Notes under the pieces: generated by a model
The model's input: only the letters and a program-made list of their open reading frames with translations
Databases searched by the model: none
What the model was told of the DNA's origin: nothing
Made by a program: the position numbers and the translations under genes
Assembly (NCBI RefSeq): GCF_002776525.5
Contig: NC_045452.1
Coordinates: 26,959,982 to 27,023,981, forward strand
Direction: 5' to 3'
Length of the DNA: 64,000 bases
From: Piliocolobus tephrosceles
Lineage: Eukaryota > Chordata > Mammalia > Primates > Cercopithecidae
Shown here: positions 45,700-56,811 of the stretch, in pieces
Position numbering within the stretch: position 1 is the first letter of the stretch
Layout: each line of letters starts with the position of its first letter

Positions 45700-46108
45700 T
45701 AACCATGACCTCGGGACATGACAACTGTGGCAACCAGACCTCAACACAATAAGCCCCAGCGCTGGCACTGCAGTGCAGCTCATCCAAGCAAAGCTATGTC
45801 ACGCAGGGAATTTCCCCTGTGGGGAACACGCGCATTTTGATTTTACCTGCCCTCAGACCAACCCTTTGCTCATTATAATAGTAAAAAACACACCCCTGGG
45901 TGGAGATTTAACATGCTAATGAGACACGCCACGTACAACCAAGTAGGTACAGCTACTGCGCATGCGCACCCAGAGGACCACCCAGAACATGTTTCCTAGT
46001 AACACCTCTTTCCACCTCCTTATGAATAACCATGTAAGACTCCCACAAAAGGGGTTTCCCCAGCAATAATCAATGCTGTCTCATCCTTATGAGCAGCCCG
46101 CCCTGCAT

Positions 46109-46132
46109 TCTCTCTCTCTCTCTCTCTCTCTC
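46109..46132. repeat. (CT)n microsatellite
   Basis: About twelve CT units within the LTR. Confidence 0.97.
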
Positions 46133-46171
46133 CAGGGTATGTCTATTCTGTACTTCACTTGAAAATATTTT

Positions 46172-46467
46172 TTTTTTATTTTGAGACGGAGTCTCACTGT
46201 GTTGCCCAGGCTGGAATGCAGTGGTGCGATCTCAGCTCACTACAACTTCTGCCTCCCGGTTTCAAACAATTCTTCTACCTCAGCCTCCCGAGTAGCTGGG
46301 ATTACAGGCACCTGCCACCATGCTCGGCTAATTTTTTGTATTTTTAGTAGAGGTGACGGGGTTCCACCATGTTGGCCAGACTGGCCTTGAACTCCTGACT
46401 TCAGGTAATCTGACCACCTCGGCCTCCCAAAGTGCTGGAATTACAGGCGTGAACCACTGCACTCAGC
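46172..46467 (-). mobile_element. AluS-like inside the LTR
   Basis: TSD 'cacttgaaaatatt' / 'cactcaaaatatt'. A 21-bp tandem duplication (46468-46509) lies at its right edge. Confidence 0.93.
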
Positions 46468-46614
46468 ACTCAAAATATTCTTCTACTCACTCAAAATATT
46501 CTTCTACTCTTGTAATAAATTACTTCGTACTGCATCTCCTTCTCTGTGTGTCTCTTGTTTAAATTCTTTTAAACTAAGAAGACAAGAACTGAGTTCTCAC
46601 AACCGCTGTCAACA

Positions 46615-47369
46615 AGACTTCATTCATTCACCCACTGAATATGTACTGAGCCCTTCCAATGGGCCAGACGTGGCGCTAGACACCGTCTGGGGAAGGGAGA
46701 GGCCAGTGGGTGGAAAGGGGGAAGAGGACAGACAGGTGAATCAAAGAGCCAGCCTGCCCTGCAGGTGTTTTGTGTAAGGAACAGGGGAATGAAGTTAGCG
46801 CATAAATAACTCCAATACAATAGGGAGCAAAAGGGGGCCTGAGACATTCAGAGAAATTTCTTGGAAGCACAGAGAAAGTATGACAGGAATTGAAATAAAA
46901 ACATGATGTTGGCTCCCTCCCTCTCAGACTTTCTGCCAGGAAAGTGTAGAAACTAGAGAATGCCCTAGAACCGGGTTGAGCATCCACTTAGGGGCCCTTG
47001 GTCATTGTATTCATTTGTTTAAATACGCTGTTCATTTACAACATTGTTTGGATATGTTGCGTTTATTTATATTGCATTTGATGCATTCTATTTATTGATT
47101 CAAGGGTCATGGTAAGTAGATGACATGGACTGATCGTGTAAAAATGGCTATAATCATCAAAAAGAAAATCACCTGAAGTCGTTGCAAATGTGCTAATGCT
47201 CAAACGGCCTCAGTGGCTCCTTTCTTTCCCAGTGAGAGAGAATGATATTTAAGGACTTTGGCTCAGGCAGCCATTAAACCAAGATTGAGTGCTGGATGGT
47301 GGACAAGCCCCAGAGAGAGCTCGCTCCTGCTCAGGGCACAGGCTCAGGAAGAACCCTAGTTTTGTGACC
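46615..47369. other. Unique sequence
   Basis: 46620-46680 ('atatgtactgagcccttcca') is weakly L2-like. The remainder is unassigned and AT-rich. Confidence 0.4.
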
Positions 47370-47490
47370 TGCACAAACTGCTTGATCTCTCATGTCTCAG
47401 TTTCTTTAACCACTTAGAGTTGTTGTGAGACAGAAATGAGCTACCGTGTAAAGGTAGAGAGGCATTAAGTGTTAGCTAGAATCATCGTCA
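47370..47490 (+). mobile_element. MIR SINE
   Basis: 'gatctctcatgtctcagttt', 'tagagttgttgtgagacaga'. Confidence 0.65.
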
Positions 47491-47625
47491 TCGTCAGGAC
47501 AGTGGGACAGACCCTGCCCTGATGGCCTCCTAGCAGGAAGGATGGCCAGCAGGGAAAGGGGGAGAGGGTCCAGGAGTAACCAATCTGACTGCTGAGTTCA
47601 AGCTGATTTTAAAATTAGAAGTGGG

Positions 47626-47929
47626 GGCCGGGCGCGGTGGCTTATACCTGTAATCCCAGCACTTTGGGAAGCTGAGGCAGGCGGATCATGAGATCAGTAA
47701 ATCGAGACTATCCTGGCTAACATGGTGAAACCCCGTCCCTACTAAAAATACAAAAAATTAGCCAGGCGTGGTGTCGGGCGCCTGTAATCCCAGCTACATG
47801 GGAGGCTCAGGCAGGAGAATGGCCTGAACCCGGGAGGTGGAGCTTGCAGTGAGCTGAGATAGCGCCACTGCACTCCAGCCTAGACGACAGAGCAAGACTC
47901 CATCTCAAAAAAAAAAAAAAAAAAAAAAA
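47626..47929 (+). mobile_element. AluY
   Basis: Full-length with ~25 A tail. Directly followed by an older right arm. Confidence 0.95.
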
Positions 47930-48077
47930 TTTGCCTGGCATGGTGACGGGCACCTGTAGTCCCAACTACTCAGGAGGCTGAGCTAGGAGAATCTTTTGAA
48001 CCGGGAGGTGGAGGTTGCAGTGAGCCAATATTGTGCCACTGCTCTCCAGCCTGGGTGACAGAGCAGGACTCCATCTC
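47930..48077 (+). mobile_element. Alu right arm
   Basis: 'tttgcctggcatggtgacgg' to 'gagcaggactccatctcatg'. The A-tail has been replaced by a trinucleotide repeat. Confidence 0.9.

Positions 48078-48118
<41 letters not shown>
48078..48118. repeat. (ATG)n microsatellite
   Basis: About thirteen perfect ATG units in the place of the Alu tail. Confidence 0.98.
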
Positions 48119-48655
48119 AATACAATGAGAAGTGGGAGGTAATTTCCTATCATTCTAGACAAGAGGTATGTGGGATTATTCTTTTTATTTCACACAGAGC
48201 AAAGTCAGGGGACCAGCTGGTTTTGGTCTTCAGAGAACAGGGTGGGGGCTGTGTAGGGGGTGGGAAGAGGATGCTGAGGAATGGACTTCTCTGTGCTCTT
48301 CTGAGCCATTCTTTAAGCCCAGGATGAACAAGCCCACTGGGGACTTTCTGTCCTCAATGCCTCTCACCCTCCTACAGCCTGTGGCCAACCCAGTGCCTCC
48401 ATGCTCAGCTAACTGGATCTGGCTTCAGAAGAGGGAGAACTGATTTGATTTTTCTGACAGACCGTGCGAGCTCTGACTGGCTAAGATTGGAAAGCAGTTG
48501 AAAGACAGAAAAAAAAAAAAAAAGGGAAATCTGATGGTGGTGTGAATGAGAGAAAACATTTTTAAAACAAATTTTAAAACCATACTAGGGTCAGAAAGAA
48601 AATACAAACTACCGATAAAAGTCACATACATTTCTTTTTATATTGAAGACTTTGC
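48119..48655. other. Unique sequence
   Basis: No gene or repeat is recognised. A-run at 48510-48524. Confidence 0.4.
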
Positions 48656-48909
48656 AGCCAAGGCAGGTGGATCACCTGAGGTTAGGAGTTCAAGACCAGC
48701 CTGGCCATCATGGAGAAACCCCGTCTCTACTAAAAATACAAAAATTAGTCAGGTGTGGTGGTGCATGCCTGTAATCCCAGCTACTCGGGACACTGGGGCA
48801 GGAGAATCGCTTGAACCTGGGAGGCAGAGGTTGCCGTGAGCCAAGATTAGGCCATTGCACTCCAGCCTGGGCAACAAGAGCAAAACTCTCTCTCAAAAAA
48901 TAAAAATAA
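48656..48909 (+). mobile_element. Alu, 5'-truncated
   Basis: Begins within the left arm at 'ccaaggcaggtggatcacct'. TSD approximately 'aagactttgc' / 'aagactctgc'. Confidence 0.92.
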
Positions 48910-49139
48910 AGACTCTGCCAAGCACCTAATTTGTAGTGATACAATATCTTTTTTTTTTAAGCTGTAATATCAAAAGACCCTATAAGTAATAATTAAAGAC
49001 AAGATAAACTAGTTTCAAAAGCATCTTCAACTAAATTTGTTCAAAGGTGCAATACTACACTATGTGTGAGTTAAATACTTTTTGAAGTTGTAACTTTCAA
49101 ATGAAACAAACCCTTCAGGCATGGAAAAACAGAAAAGAA

Positions 49140-49417
49140 TGCAGAGAAATAAGCCATGTACAAAAGAACAAATGCTGGATGATTCCACAGGTAAAGTATC
49201 AATAACAAGCAAATTCACAGAGATAAAAAGTCTAATAGAGGTGCCAGGGCTGAGGAGAGGGGGCTGGGGAGTTGTTTAATGGATACAGAGTTTCTCTCTG
49301 AGATAATGAAAAAGTTCTGGGAGTGGATAATTGAAAGTGACACAACATTGTGATTTATTTAATGCCACTGAATTGTACGCTTACACTTAATACACTTAAA
49401 TATGGTGTCTAGACAGG
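49140..49417 (+). mobile_element. L1M 3' UTR fragment
   Basis: 'aaatgctggatgattccaca', 'gtatcaataacaagcaaatt', 'cactgaattgtacgcttaca'. It precedes a separate L1 ORF2 fragment. Confidence 0.75.
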
Positions 49418-49494
49418 GCTGCCAATTCATTCCCTGAAGCCAGTGTCACCCTGCTACCAAAATCACACAAAGACATCACAAGAAAAGAAAACTA

Positions 49495-49793
49495 GGCCAG
49501 GCGCAGTGGCTCACATCTATAATCCCGGCGCTTTGGGAGGCCAAGGTCGGCAGATCACCTGAGGTCAGGAGTTTGAGACCAGCCTGACCAACATGGTGAA
49601 ATGCCATCTCTACTAAAAATACAAAAATTAGCCAGGCATGGTGGTGCATGCCTGTAATCCCAGCTACTCGGGACGCTGAGGCAGGAGAATCGCTTGAATT
49701 CAAGAGGCGGAGGTTGCAGTGAGCCGAGATCAAACCACTGAACTCCTGCCTGGGTGACAGAGTGAGACTCCGTCTCAAAAAAAAAGAAAGAAA
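49495..49793 (+). mobile_element. AluS-like in L1M
   Basis: TSD 'agaaaagaaaacta' at 49481-49494 and 49794-49807. Confidence 0.97.
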
Positions 49794-50153
49794 AGAAAAG
49801 AAAACTAAAGACCAATATCTCTTTTGAATATACCACAAAAAATCCTCAATAAAATATTAGCAAATTAAATCCAGAAACATATAAAGAGGATTATATGCCG
49901 TGACCAAATGGGGATTTATCCCAGGAATCAAATGATATTCTTATCCCAACAATTCAAGTTTGATTTAGCATCCAAAAATTAGTATGATGTAACATATCGA
50001 TAGAATAAAGAACAAAAATCACATGATCATCTCAAGAGCTACAGAAAAGGTATTTGACGAAATCCAAAACCCTTTCATAAAAACATTCAGCAAGCAAGGA
50101 ATAGAAGGAAACTTCTTTGACTTGATAGTATGTGAAAAACTCACAGTTACATT

Positions 50154-50455
50154 TTTTTTTTTTGAGACAGAGATTTGCTCTTGTTGCCCAGGTTGGAGTC
50201 CAATGGCGTGATCTTGGCTCACCGCAACCTCCGCCCGCCTCCCAGGTTCAAGCAATTCTCCTAACTTAACCTCCCGAGTAGCTGGGATTATAGGCATGCA
50301 CCACCACACCTGGCTAATTTTTTGTATTTTTTTTTTAGAAGAGATGGGATTTCTCCATGTTTGTCAGGCTGGTTTGAACTCCTGACCTCAGTGGTCCACC
50401 CGCCTCAGCTGCCCAAAGTGCTTGGATTACAGACGTGAGCCACCGCGCCCACCCT
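50154..50455 (-). mobile_element. AluS-like in L1M
   Basis: TSD 'acagttacatt' at 50143-50153 and 50456-50466. Confidence 0.97.
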
Positions 50456-50670
50456 ACAGTTACATTCTACTTGATGATGAGACATTGAATGCTTTTCCCC
50501 TAAGATCAAGAACAAGGATATCCATTCTTGTTACTTTCATTCAACACATTATTGGAGATTGTAGCCAGGGTATTAGGCAATAAGAAGAAATAAGAGGCAT
50601 CCAGATTAGAAATAAAGGAATAAAACTATTTGTATTCATGGATGACATGACCTTGTATATAGAAAATCCT

Positions 50671-50762
50671 GCACACCAACATGGCACATGTATACATATG
50701 TAACAAACCTGCACGTTGTGCACATGTATCCTAGAACTTAAAGTCTAATAATAAAAAAAAAA
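50671..50762 (+). mobile_element. L1PA 3' UTR tail inserted in L1M
   Basis: 'accaacatggcacatgtata', 'taacaaacctgcacgttgtg', then an A-tail. About 90 bp of the primate L1 3' end. Flanks 'aaaatcct' / 'aaactcct' are its TSD. Confidence 0.9.
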
Positions 50763-50859
50763 AACTCCTAAGAAACCCACAAAAACTATTAGAACTAATT
50801 AAAGAAGTTCAGTAAATTATAGGACACACGATCAATATCAAAAAATTAATTGTATCTCA

Positions 50860-51145
50860 GCCAGTTTCAGTGGCTCACGCCTGTAATCCCAGCACTTTTG
50901 GAGACCGAGGCGGGCAGATCACTTGAGGTCAGGAGTTCAAGACCAGACTGGCCAACATAGTGAAACCCGGTTTCTACTAAGAATACAAAAATTAGCAGGT
51001 GTGGTTACAAGTGCCTGTAATCCCAGCTACTTGGGAGTCTGAGGCATGAGAATAGCTTGAACCCAGGAGACGGTGGTTGCAGTGAGCCGAGATTATGCCA
51101 CTGCACTGCAGCCTGGGCAACACAGATAAACTCTGTCTCAAAAAA
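50860..51145 (+). mobile_element. AluS-like in L1M
   Basis: TSD approximately 'aaaattaattgtatctc' / 'aaaattaattttatctc'. Confidence 0.95.
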
Positions 51146-51826
51146 AAAAAATTAATTTTATCTCTATATATTGGCAATGAAAAATCTGAAGATTAATGAA
51201 GAATAAAATTCAATTTACAATAGCATTGATAAAAATAAAATACTTAGAAATACATTTAATAACAGAAATATACTTGTACACTGAAAACTACAATATTGTT
51301 GGAAAAAAATTAAGGAAAACCTGAGTAAATAAAAGACAGCTGTGTTCATGGATTGTTAGGATGGGAGTATCCCAAATTCATCTACAGATTCACTGCAACC
51401 TCTGTGAAAATTCCAGCTGCTTTTTTTTCTCCAGAAATTGACAAGCTGAACCTAAAATTCATTCAGAAATGCAAGAGACCCAGAATAGCCAAAACAATCT
51501 TGAAAAACAACAAGCTTGGAAGGCCACATTTTCTGATTCCAAAGTATACTACAAAGCTACAGTAACAAAAATAGTGTGGTGCTGACAGAAGAATAGTCAT
51601 GTACATCAATGGAATCGAATTAAGAGTCCAGAAATAAAGCTTCACATTCATGGTCAATTGATTTCAACAAGTGTGCCAAGACCATTTAACAAGGAAAGAG
51701 TAGTATTTTCAACAATCAGTGCTGGAACAACTAGATATCCACATATAAAAGGATGAAGCTGAACTACTACTTCACACCATAAGAAAAAAAAAAAAAAAAA
51801 AACCTCAAAATGGAGCCAAGCTCTAC

Positions 51827-51846
51827 CTTACACCGTAAGGTGTAAG
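51827..51846. repeat. Perfect 8-bp hairpin in the filler
   Basis: Arms 'cttacacc' and 'ggtgtaag', loop 'gtaa'. Confidence 0.9.
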
Positions 51847-51866
51847 CTCCTCCTTACATCAAAAAT

Positions 51867-52127
51867 GAAGGAGGCAGGCAAATCACTTGAGGTCAGGAGT
51901 TCAAGACCAGCCTGACCAACATGGTGAAACCCTGTCTCTACCAAAAAATACAAAAATTAGCTGGGCGTGGTGGCACATGCCTATGGTCCTAGCTACTTGG
52001 GAGGCTGAGGCAGGAGAATCGCTTGAACTCGGGAGGTGGTGGTTGCAGTAAGCCGAGATTACACTACTGCACTCCAACCTGGGCGACAGAGTGAGACCCT
52101 ATCTCAAAAAAAAAAAAAAAAAGTAAC
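51867..52127 (+). mobile_element. 5'-truncated Alu with 5' filler
   Basis: Starts at 'aaggaggcaggcaaatcact' in the left arm. Repeated 'ctcaaaatgga' (51804-51814, 52128-52138) brackets the Alu plus ~52 bp of non-Alu sequence (51815-51866). Confidence 0.9.
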
Positions 52128-53259
52128 TCAAAATGGATCAAAGATCTAAACATAAGATCTAAAACTATCAAATTCTTCGAAGAAAATATGGGAGAAAAAA
52201 CTCCATAATTTGGCAATGATTTATTGGAAATGACACCAAAAGTCAGACAACAAAATAAAACTTAAAAATTAAAACTTCTGTTCATCAAAGGACATGATCT
52301 ACAGAGTGAAAAGATGGCCCTGGAACAGAAAAAAAAAAAGTTTGCAAATCATATATCTGATAAGTTATTAATATCCACAGTATATAAAGAATTCCTACAA
52401 CTCAACAACAACAAAATGACTTAATTTTTAAAATGGGCAAAGAACTTGAATAGACATTTCTCCAAAAAAGATATATAGATGGCCAATAATTACATGAAAA
52501 CATGCTCACCAGGGAAACACAAATCAAAACCACAGCGAGATACCTCCTCAAACCCATTAGGATGGCAACTATCAAAATTTTTTTAAAAAAGTAACAAGTG
52601 TTGGCAAGGATGTGGAGAAATGGGGACCCTCTTGCAGTGTTGGTGGGAATGTAAATGGTGTAGCAGCTATGGAAAACAGTATTGTGGTTCCTCAAAAAAT
52701 TAAACATAGAATTACCATATGATCCAGCAATTCTACTTCTGGACATATAGCCAAAATAATTAAAATCAAGGTCTTGAACAGGTATTTGTATACCCATGTT
52801 CATAACAGCATTATTCACAATAGCCAAAAAGTAGATGCCAATCCAAGTGTTTGTGAATGTATGAATAAACAAAAATGTAGTATATCCATACAATGGATTG
52901 TTATTCAGCGTTACAAAGGAAGAAAATTCTGACACATGCTATAACATAGGTAAGCCTTGATGACATGATTAAACTAAGTGAAATAAACCAGTCACAAAAG
53001 GACAAATATGATATGACTCCACGTATATGAGGTCCCTAGAGTATTTAAACTCCAAGGGAGAAAGTGGAATGATGATCTCCGGGGACTGGGGAGGGGGGAA
53101 TGTATTGTTTAACGGTTTCAGTTTTGCAAGATGAAAGGAGTTCTGCGGGATTGGTGGTGGTGACTGGCTGTACAACAATGTAAATGTGCTTAATGCTACC
53201 GCCATACACTTCCAAATGTTGAAGGCACTAAATGCTCTGTGTATTTTATCACAATTTTT

Positions 53260-53556
53260 TTTTTTTTTTTCGAGACGGAGTCTGGCTCTGTCGCCCAGGC
53301 TGGAGTGCAGTGGTCTGACCTCAGCTCACTGCAAGCTCCGCCTCCCAGGCTTACGCCATTCTCCTGCCTCAGCCTCCGGAGTAGCTGGGACTACAGGCGC
53401 CTGCCACGTCGCTCGGCTAGTTTTTTGTATTTTTTTTTAGTAGAGACGGGGTTTCAACGTGTTAGCCAGGATGGTCTCAATCTCCTGACCTCGTGATCCG
53501 CCCATCTCGGCCTCCCAAAGTGCTGGGATTACAGGCTTGAGCCACCACGCCCGGCC
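53260..53556 (-). mobile_element. AluY, cercopithecid type, in L1M 3' UTR
   Basis: TSD 'ttttatcacaattttt' at 53244-53259 and 53557-53572, 16/16. Terminal 'ggcttgagccaccacgcccg'. Confidence 0.98.
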
Positions 53557-53590
53557 TTTTATCACAATTTTTAAAACTAAAAAAGGATAG

Positions 53591-53786
53591 GAAAAAAATA
53601 CATCAAAGTTCTGAAGTAATAACTAAAACTATAAAACCCTTATAAGAAAAATAGGTTAAATCTTTGTGACCTTGGGTTAGACACTGGTATCTTAAATATG
53701 ACACCAAAGTACAAACAACAAAAGAAAAAATATTAGATAAATTGGACTTCAACAAAATTTAAAACTTACGTGTTTCAAAGGAAACT
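53591..53786 (+). mobile_element. Second L1M ORF2 fragment
   Basis: 'tttgtgaccttgggttagac', 'aagaaaaaatattagataaa', 'ttggacttcaacaaaattta'. It repeats an ORF2 region already present upstream, so it is a separate fragment. Ends at the THE1/MST LTR. Confidence 0.75.
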
Positions 53787-54140
53787 GATATGGTTTGGCT
53801 GTGTGTCCCCACCCAAATATCCTGCTGACTCCTAATCCCCAGTGTTGGGGGAGGGACCTGGTGGGGGGTGATTGGATCACAGGGAAGAATTTCCCCCTTG
53901 CTGTTCTCGCGATAGTGAGTGAGCTCTCAGGAGATCTGGTTGTTTAAAAGCGTGTAGCACTTCCGCCTTTGTGCTCTCTCTCCTGCTCCAGCGTGGTAAG
54001 ATTGGCTGCCCCCCCTTCACCTTCCGCCATAATTGGAAGTTTCCTGAGGACCCCCCCCCAGCCCTGCTTCCTGTATAGCCTGCAGAACTGTGAGTCAGTT
54101 AAACCTCTTTTCTTCATAAATTACTCAGTCTCCGATAGTT
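53787..54140 (+). mobile_element. THE1/MST LTR, 3'-truncated
   Basis: 'tgatatggtttggctgtgtg' to 'aaattactcagtctccgata'. The last ~35 bases of the LTR are missing beyond the Alu. Confidence 0.88.
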
Positions 54141-54438
54141 TGTTTTTGTTTTGTTTTGTTTTTTTTGAGATGGAGTCTCACTCTGTTTCCCAGGCTGGAG
54201 TACAGTGGTGCAATCTCAGCTCACTGCAAGCGGAGCCTCTCAGGTTCACGCCATTCTCCTGCCTCAGCCTCCTGAGTAGCTGGTACTACAGGCGCCCGCC
54301 ACCATGCCCGGCTAATTTTTGTGTTTTTTAGTAGAGACCGGGTTTCACCTTGTTAGTCAGGATAGTCTCGATCTCTTGACCTCGTGATCCGCCCGCCTCA
54401 GCCTCCCAAAGTGCTGGGATTACAGGCGTGAGCCACTG
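54141..54438 (-). mobile_element. AluY-like at the THE1/MST edge
   Basis: Antisense with a (TTTTG)-rich tail. It ends at 'ggcgtgagccactg', lacking the final ~9 bases. Confidence 0.92.
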
Positions 54439-54865
54439 TTCTTTTTTGTTTGTTACAAATCACAACCCACCAGCGCTTACTGAGATAATTACTCAGGGAA
54501 GATCTTGTCTGCAGTTCTGGTAGAGCCCTACTTTGGGTTACAGAACAAACAAAACCCTTGCTTGTTCTGGACACAGGCATTACAGTACTTGAGTCAAAAT
54601 CTCAGGTTACACATAATAGACTTTTAATATATATTAATGAGAATATATGAGATGTCTTTGTAGAAAGAGATGCAATAAAACCATGAATTCTTCTCATCAA
54701 CAGCTAAATTGTCATTCCATGACCTCAAGCTTCCAGTCCTCCCAGTGGTTGATATTACTTAGTTTTGACCTAACAAACCCAAGGGCCTGCTTCTGAAAAT
54801 GCCTCTCTCCTGATATTCAAGAACCCTGCAAAGGCTGAGTAATTGAAAGATAAAGAAAGAGATGT
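54439..54865. other. Unassigned sequence
   Basis: No gene or repeat is recognised. Confidence 0.35.
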
Positions 54866-55162
54866 GGCCGGGCGTGGTGGCTCAAGCCTGTAATCCCAGC
54901 ACTTTGGGAGGCTGAGACAGGCGGATTACAAGGTCAGGAGATCGAGACCATCCTGGCTAACACGGTGAAACCCCGTCTCTACTAAAAATACAAAAAACTA
55001 GCCGGGCGAGGTGGCAAGCACCTGTAGTCCCAGCTGCTCGGGAGGCTGAGGCAGGAGAATGGCGTGAACCCGGGAGGTGGAGGTTGCAGTGAGCTGAGAT
55101 CCGGCCACTGCACTCCAGCCTGGGCGACAGAACGAGACTCCGTCTCAAAAAAAAAAAAAAAA
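54866..55162 (+). mobile_element. AluY, cercopithecid type
   Basis: 'ggctcaagcctgtaatccca', 'gagatccggccactgcactc'. TSD 'aaagagatgt' at 54856-54865 and 55163-55172. Confidence 0.97.
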
Positions 55163-55243
55163 AAAGAGATGTGTTGTAAATTGATATGTAGTCACACTCT
55201 GAGAGTCCTTGAGATCCTTAGTTATTCTGTGCGATGGTTCCTA

Positions 55244-55609
55244 CATTAAAAGTAATGGTGGCTGGGCACGGTGGCTCACGCCTGTAATCCCAGCACTTTG
55301 GGAGGCCAAGGCAGGTGGATCACGAGGTCAGAAATTCAAGACCAGCCTGACCAATATGGTGAAACCCCATCTCTACTAAAAATACAAAAATACAAAAAAA
55401 AAATTAGCCGGGCTTGGTGGCACACCCCAGCTACTCAGGCGGCTGAAGCAGGAGAATTGCTTGAACCTGGGAGGTAAAGGTGGTGGTGAGCCAAGATCGC
55501 ACCACTGCACTCCAGCCTGGGCAACAAAGCAAGACTCCATCTCAAAAAAATAAAAATTAAATAAAAAGTAATGGCAAAATCCACAATTACTTTTGCCCCA
55601 CCAACCTAA
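55244..55609 (+). mobile_element. MADE1 half (mariner MITE) split by an Alu
   Basis: 'attaaaagtaatgg' before the Alu and 'aaaagtaatggcaaaatcca' + 'caattacttttgcccc' + 'accaacctaa' after it. Only the right half of the 80-bp palindromic MADE1 is present, so it cannot fold into the miR-548-type hairpin this family can form. Confidence 0.85.
55260..55563 (+). mobile_element. AluS-like inside MADE1
   Basis: TSD 'aaaagtaatgg' at 55248-55258 and 55564-55574. About 10 bp are deleted around 'ggcacaccccagctactcag'. Confidence 0.96.
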
Positions 55610-55858
55610 TAGAATGGAAACGTGACTCTCATATGAAATTGCATTCTCGGTGGTAGATGAGCTGATCCCACAAACAGCTATTATGGCCAATTCAGGCCTC
55701 TGCTACCGTTCAGCTAAATGATACGATGGTTTTCTAACTCCTCTTCCCTTGTTGCTCTTCTTAGACTGCCGTTCAAGGCATCACAGCCTGGCCTTCTGCT
55801 GGTACATGGGGCAGAAGTGAAATGCGCCCCCCATGGAACCCAGACGTAAGGGAAATTA
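55610..55858. other. Unassigned sequence
   Basis: No gene or repeat is recognised. Confidence 0.35.
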
Positions 55859-55878
55859 GATTGCTCTCCAAGATATTT

Positions 55879-56163
55879 GGCTGGGCATGGTGGCTTACTC
55901 CTGTAATCCCAGCACTTTGGGAGGCCAAGGTGAGAGGACCACCTGAGGTCAGGATTTCCAGACCAGTCTAGTCAACATGGTGAAACCCCGTGTCTATTAA
56001 AAAAACACAAAAAATTAGCTGAGTGTGGTGGTAGGTGTCTGTAGTCCCAGCTACTCAGGAGGCTAAGGCAGGAGAATCACTTGAACCTGAGAGGCAGAGG
56101 TTGCAGTGAGCCACTGCACTCCAGCCTGGGCGGCAGAGTGAAACTCCAAAAAAAGAAAAAAAA
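55879..56163 (+). mobile_element. AluS-like
   Basis: TSD of 19 bp with one mismatch, 'gattgctctccaagatatt' / 'gattgttctccaagatatt'. Confidence 0.97.
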
Positions 56164-56182
56164 GATTGTTCTCCAAGATATT

Positions 56183-56676
56183 ATCTAAAATCCCTGGACA
56201 ATGATGACATTAATGATTTGCAGGAGTAACCTGGGAATTTCAGTGAAAGTGAGACCCAAGAGTTTGGAACATTTTGCCTCCACCCTTAACCCGCCACCCT
56301 CAACCCAAGTTCCAATCAAAAAGTCTGGGTGGTGATGTGCTGGTAAATGTTTAACAACTGGCTCTTTGTGGAAGAAGTCCTGATTCATAGTGCTTGTCAG
56401 TTTCCATGGTGTAACCACTCCCACCATGGCCAATCAAGCTACCCTTTTGACAAAATTGAATGAAGAGTTGGGGGGCGATGTGTACCGTCAGTTCTCCCCA
56501 GCTGGCATGAGCTGGCTCCTGCACACTCCTGAGTCTTAAAAAGATGGGACTGCAATACCAGTGTAAATGAGTAGCAGAAACCCAATTAATGATTGGGTTT
56601 CTTTGGAAGGAATCATTGGAAGGAATTCTCTGCAAACTAAAAGACAGGTGATCATGAAAAAAAAAGAGGAGTGGTT
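56183..56676. other. Unassigned sequence, possible DNA-transposon relic
   Basis: 'ggtaaatgtttaacaactgg' near 56343 resembles ancient hAT MITEs. No gene. Confidence 0.35.
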
Positions 56677-56811
56677 GGCCGGGCGCAGTGGCTCAAGCCT
56701 GTAATCCCAGCACTTTGGGAGGCTGAGACGGGCGGATCACGAGGTCAGGAGATCCAGGCCATCGTGGCTAACATGGTGAAACCCCGTCTCTACTTAAAAA
56801 AATACAGGCCG
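56677..56811 (+). mobile_element. Alu left arm (first unit of a trimer)
   Basis: Cercopithecid-type left arm 'gccgggcgcagtggctcaag' ending in the A-rich linker 'acttaaaaaaatacag', immediately followed by a complete Alu. Confidence 0.95.

Larger units (their letters stand above)
45727..46614 (+). mobile_element. ERV LTR (family not named), interrupted by an Alu
   Basis: U3-like 'aaaaaacacacccctgggtg', 'aacatgctaatgagacacgc', then a (CT)n stretch, then an R/U5-like 'cttgtaataaattacttcgt' and 'tctctgtgtgtctcttgttt', ending 'gctgtcaaca'. The organisation is LTR-like. Start is approximate. Confidence 0.55.
49420..53590 (+). mobile_element. L1M ORF2 (from RT domain) and 3' UTR, six insertions
   Basis: 'ggctgccaattcattccctg' starts within the ORF2 reverse transcriptase region, through 'aatggggatttatcccagga', 'ggtatttgacgaaatccaaa', 'gtacatcaatggaatcgaat', 'cagcgagatacctcctcaaa', 'taagtgaaataaaccagtca', to 3' UTR 'ctctgtgtattttatcacaa'. 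The frame is broken repeatedly by substitutions and by insertions of five Alus and one L1PA tail. Noncoding relic. Confidence 0.93.

Noticed and set aside
50023..50211. Reverse-transcriptase-like frame
   Set aside because: A real trace of L1 ORF2, but broken and running into an Alu. It is annotated as part of the L1M relic and not as a gene.
52402..52935. 177-codon minus-strand open frame
   Set aside because: It is antisense to an L1M ORF2/3' UTR relic and has no independent support.
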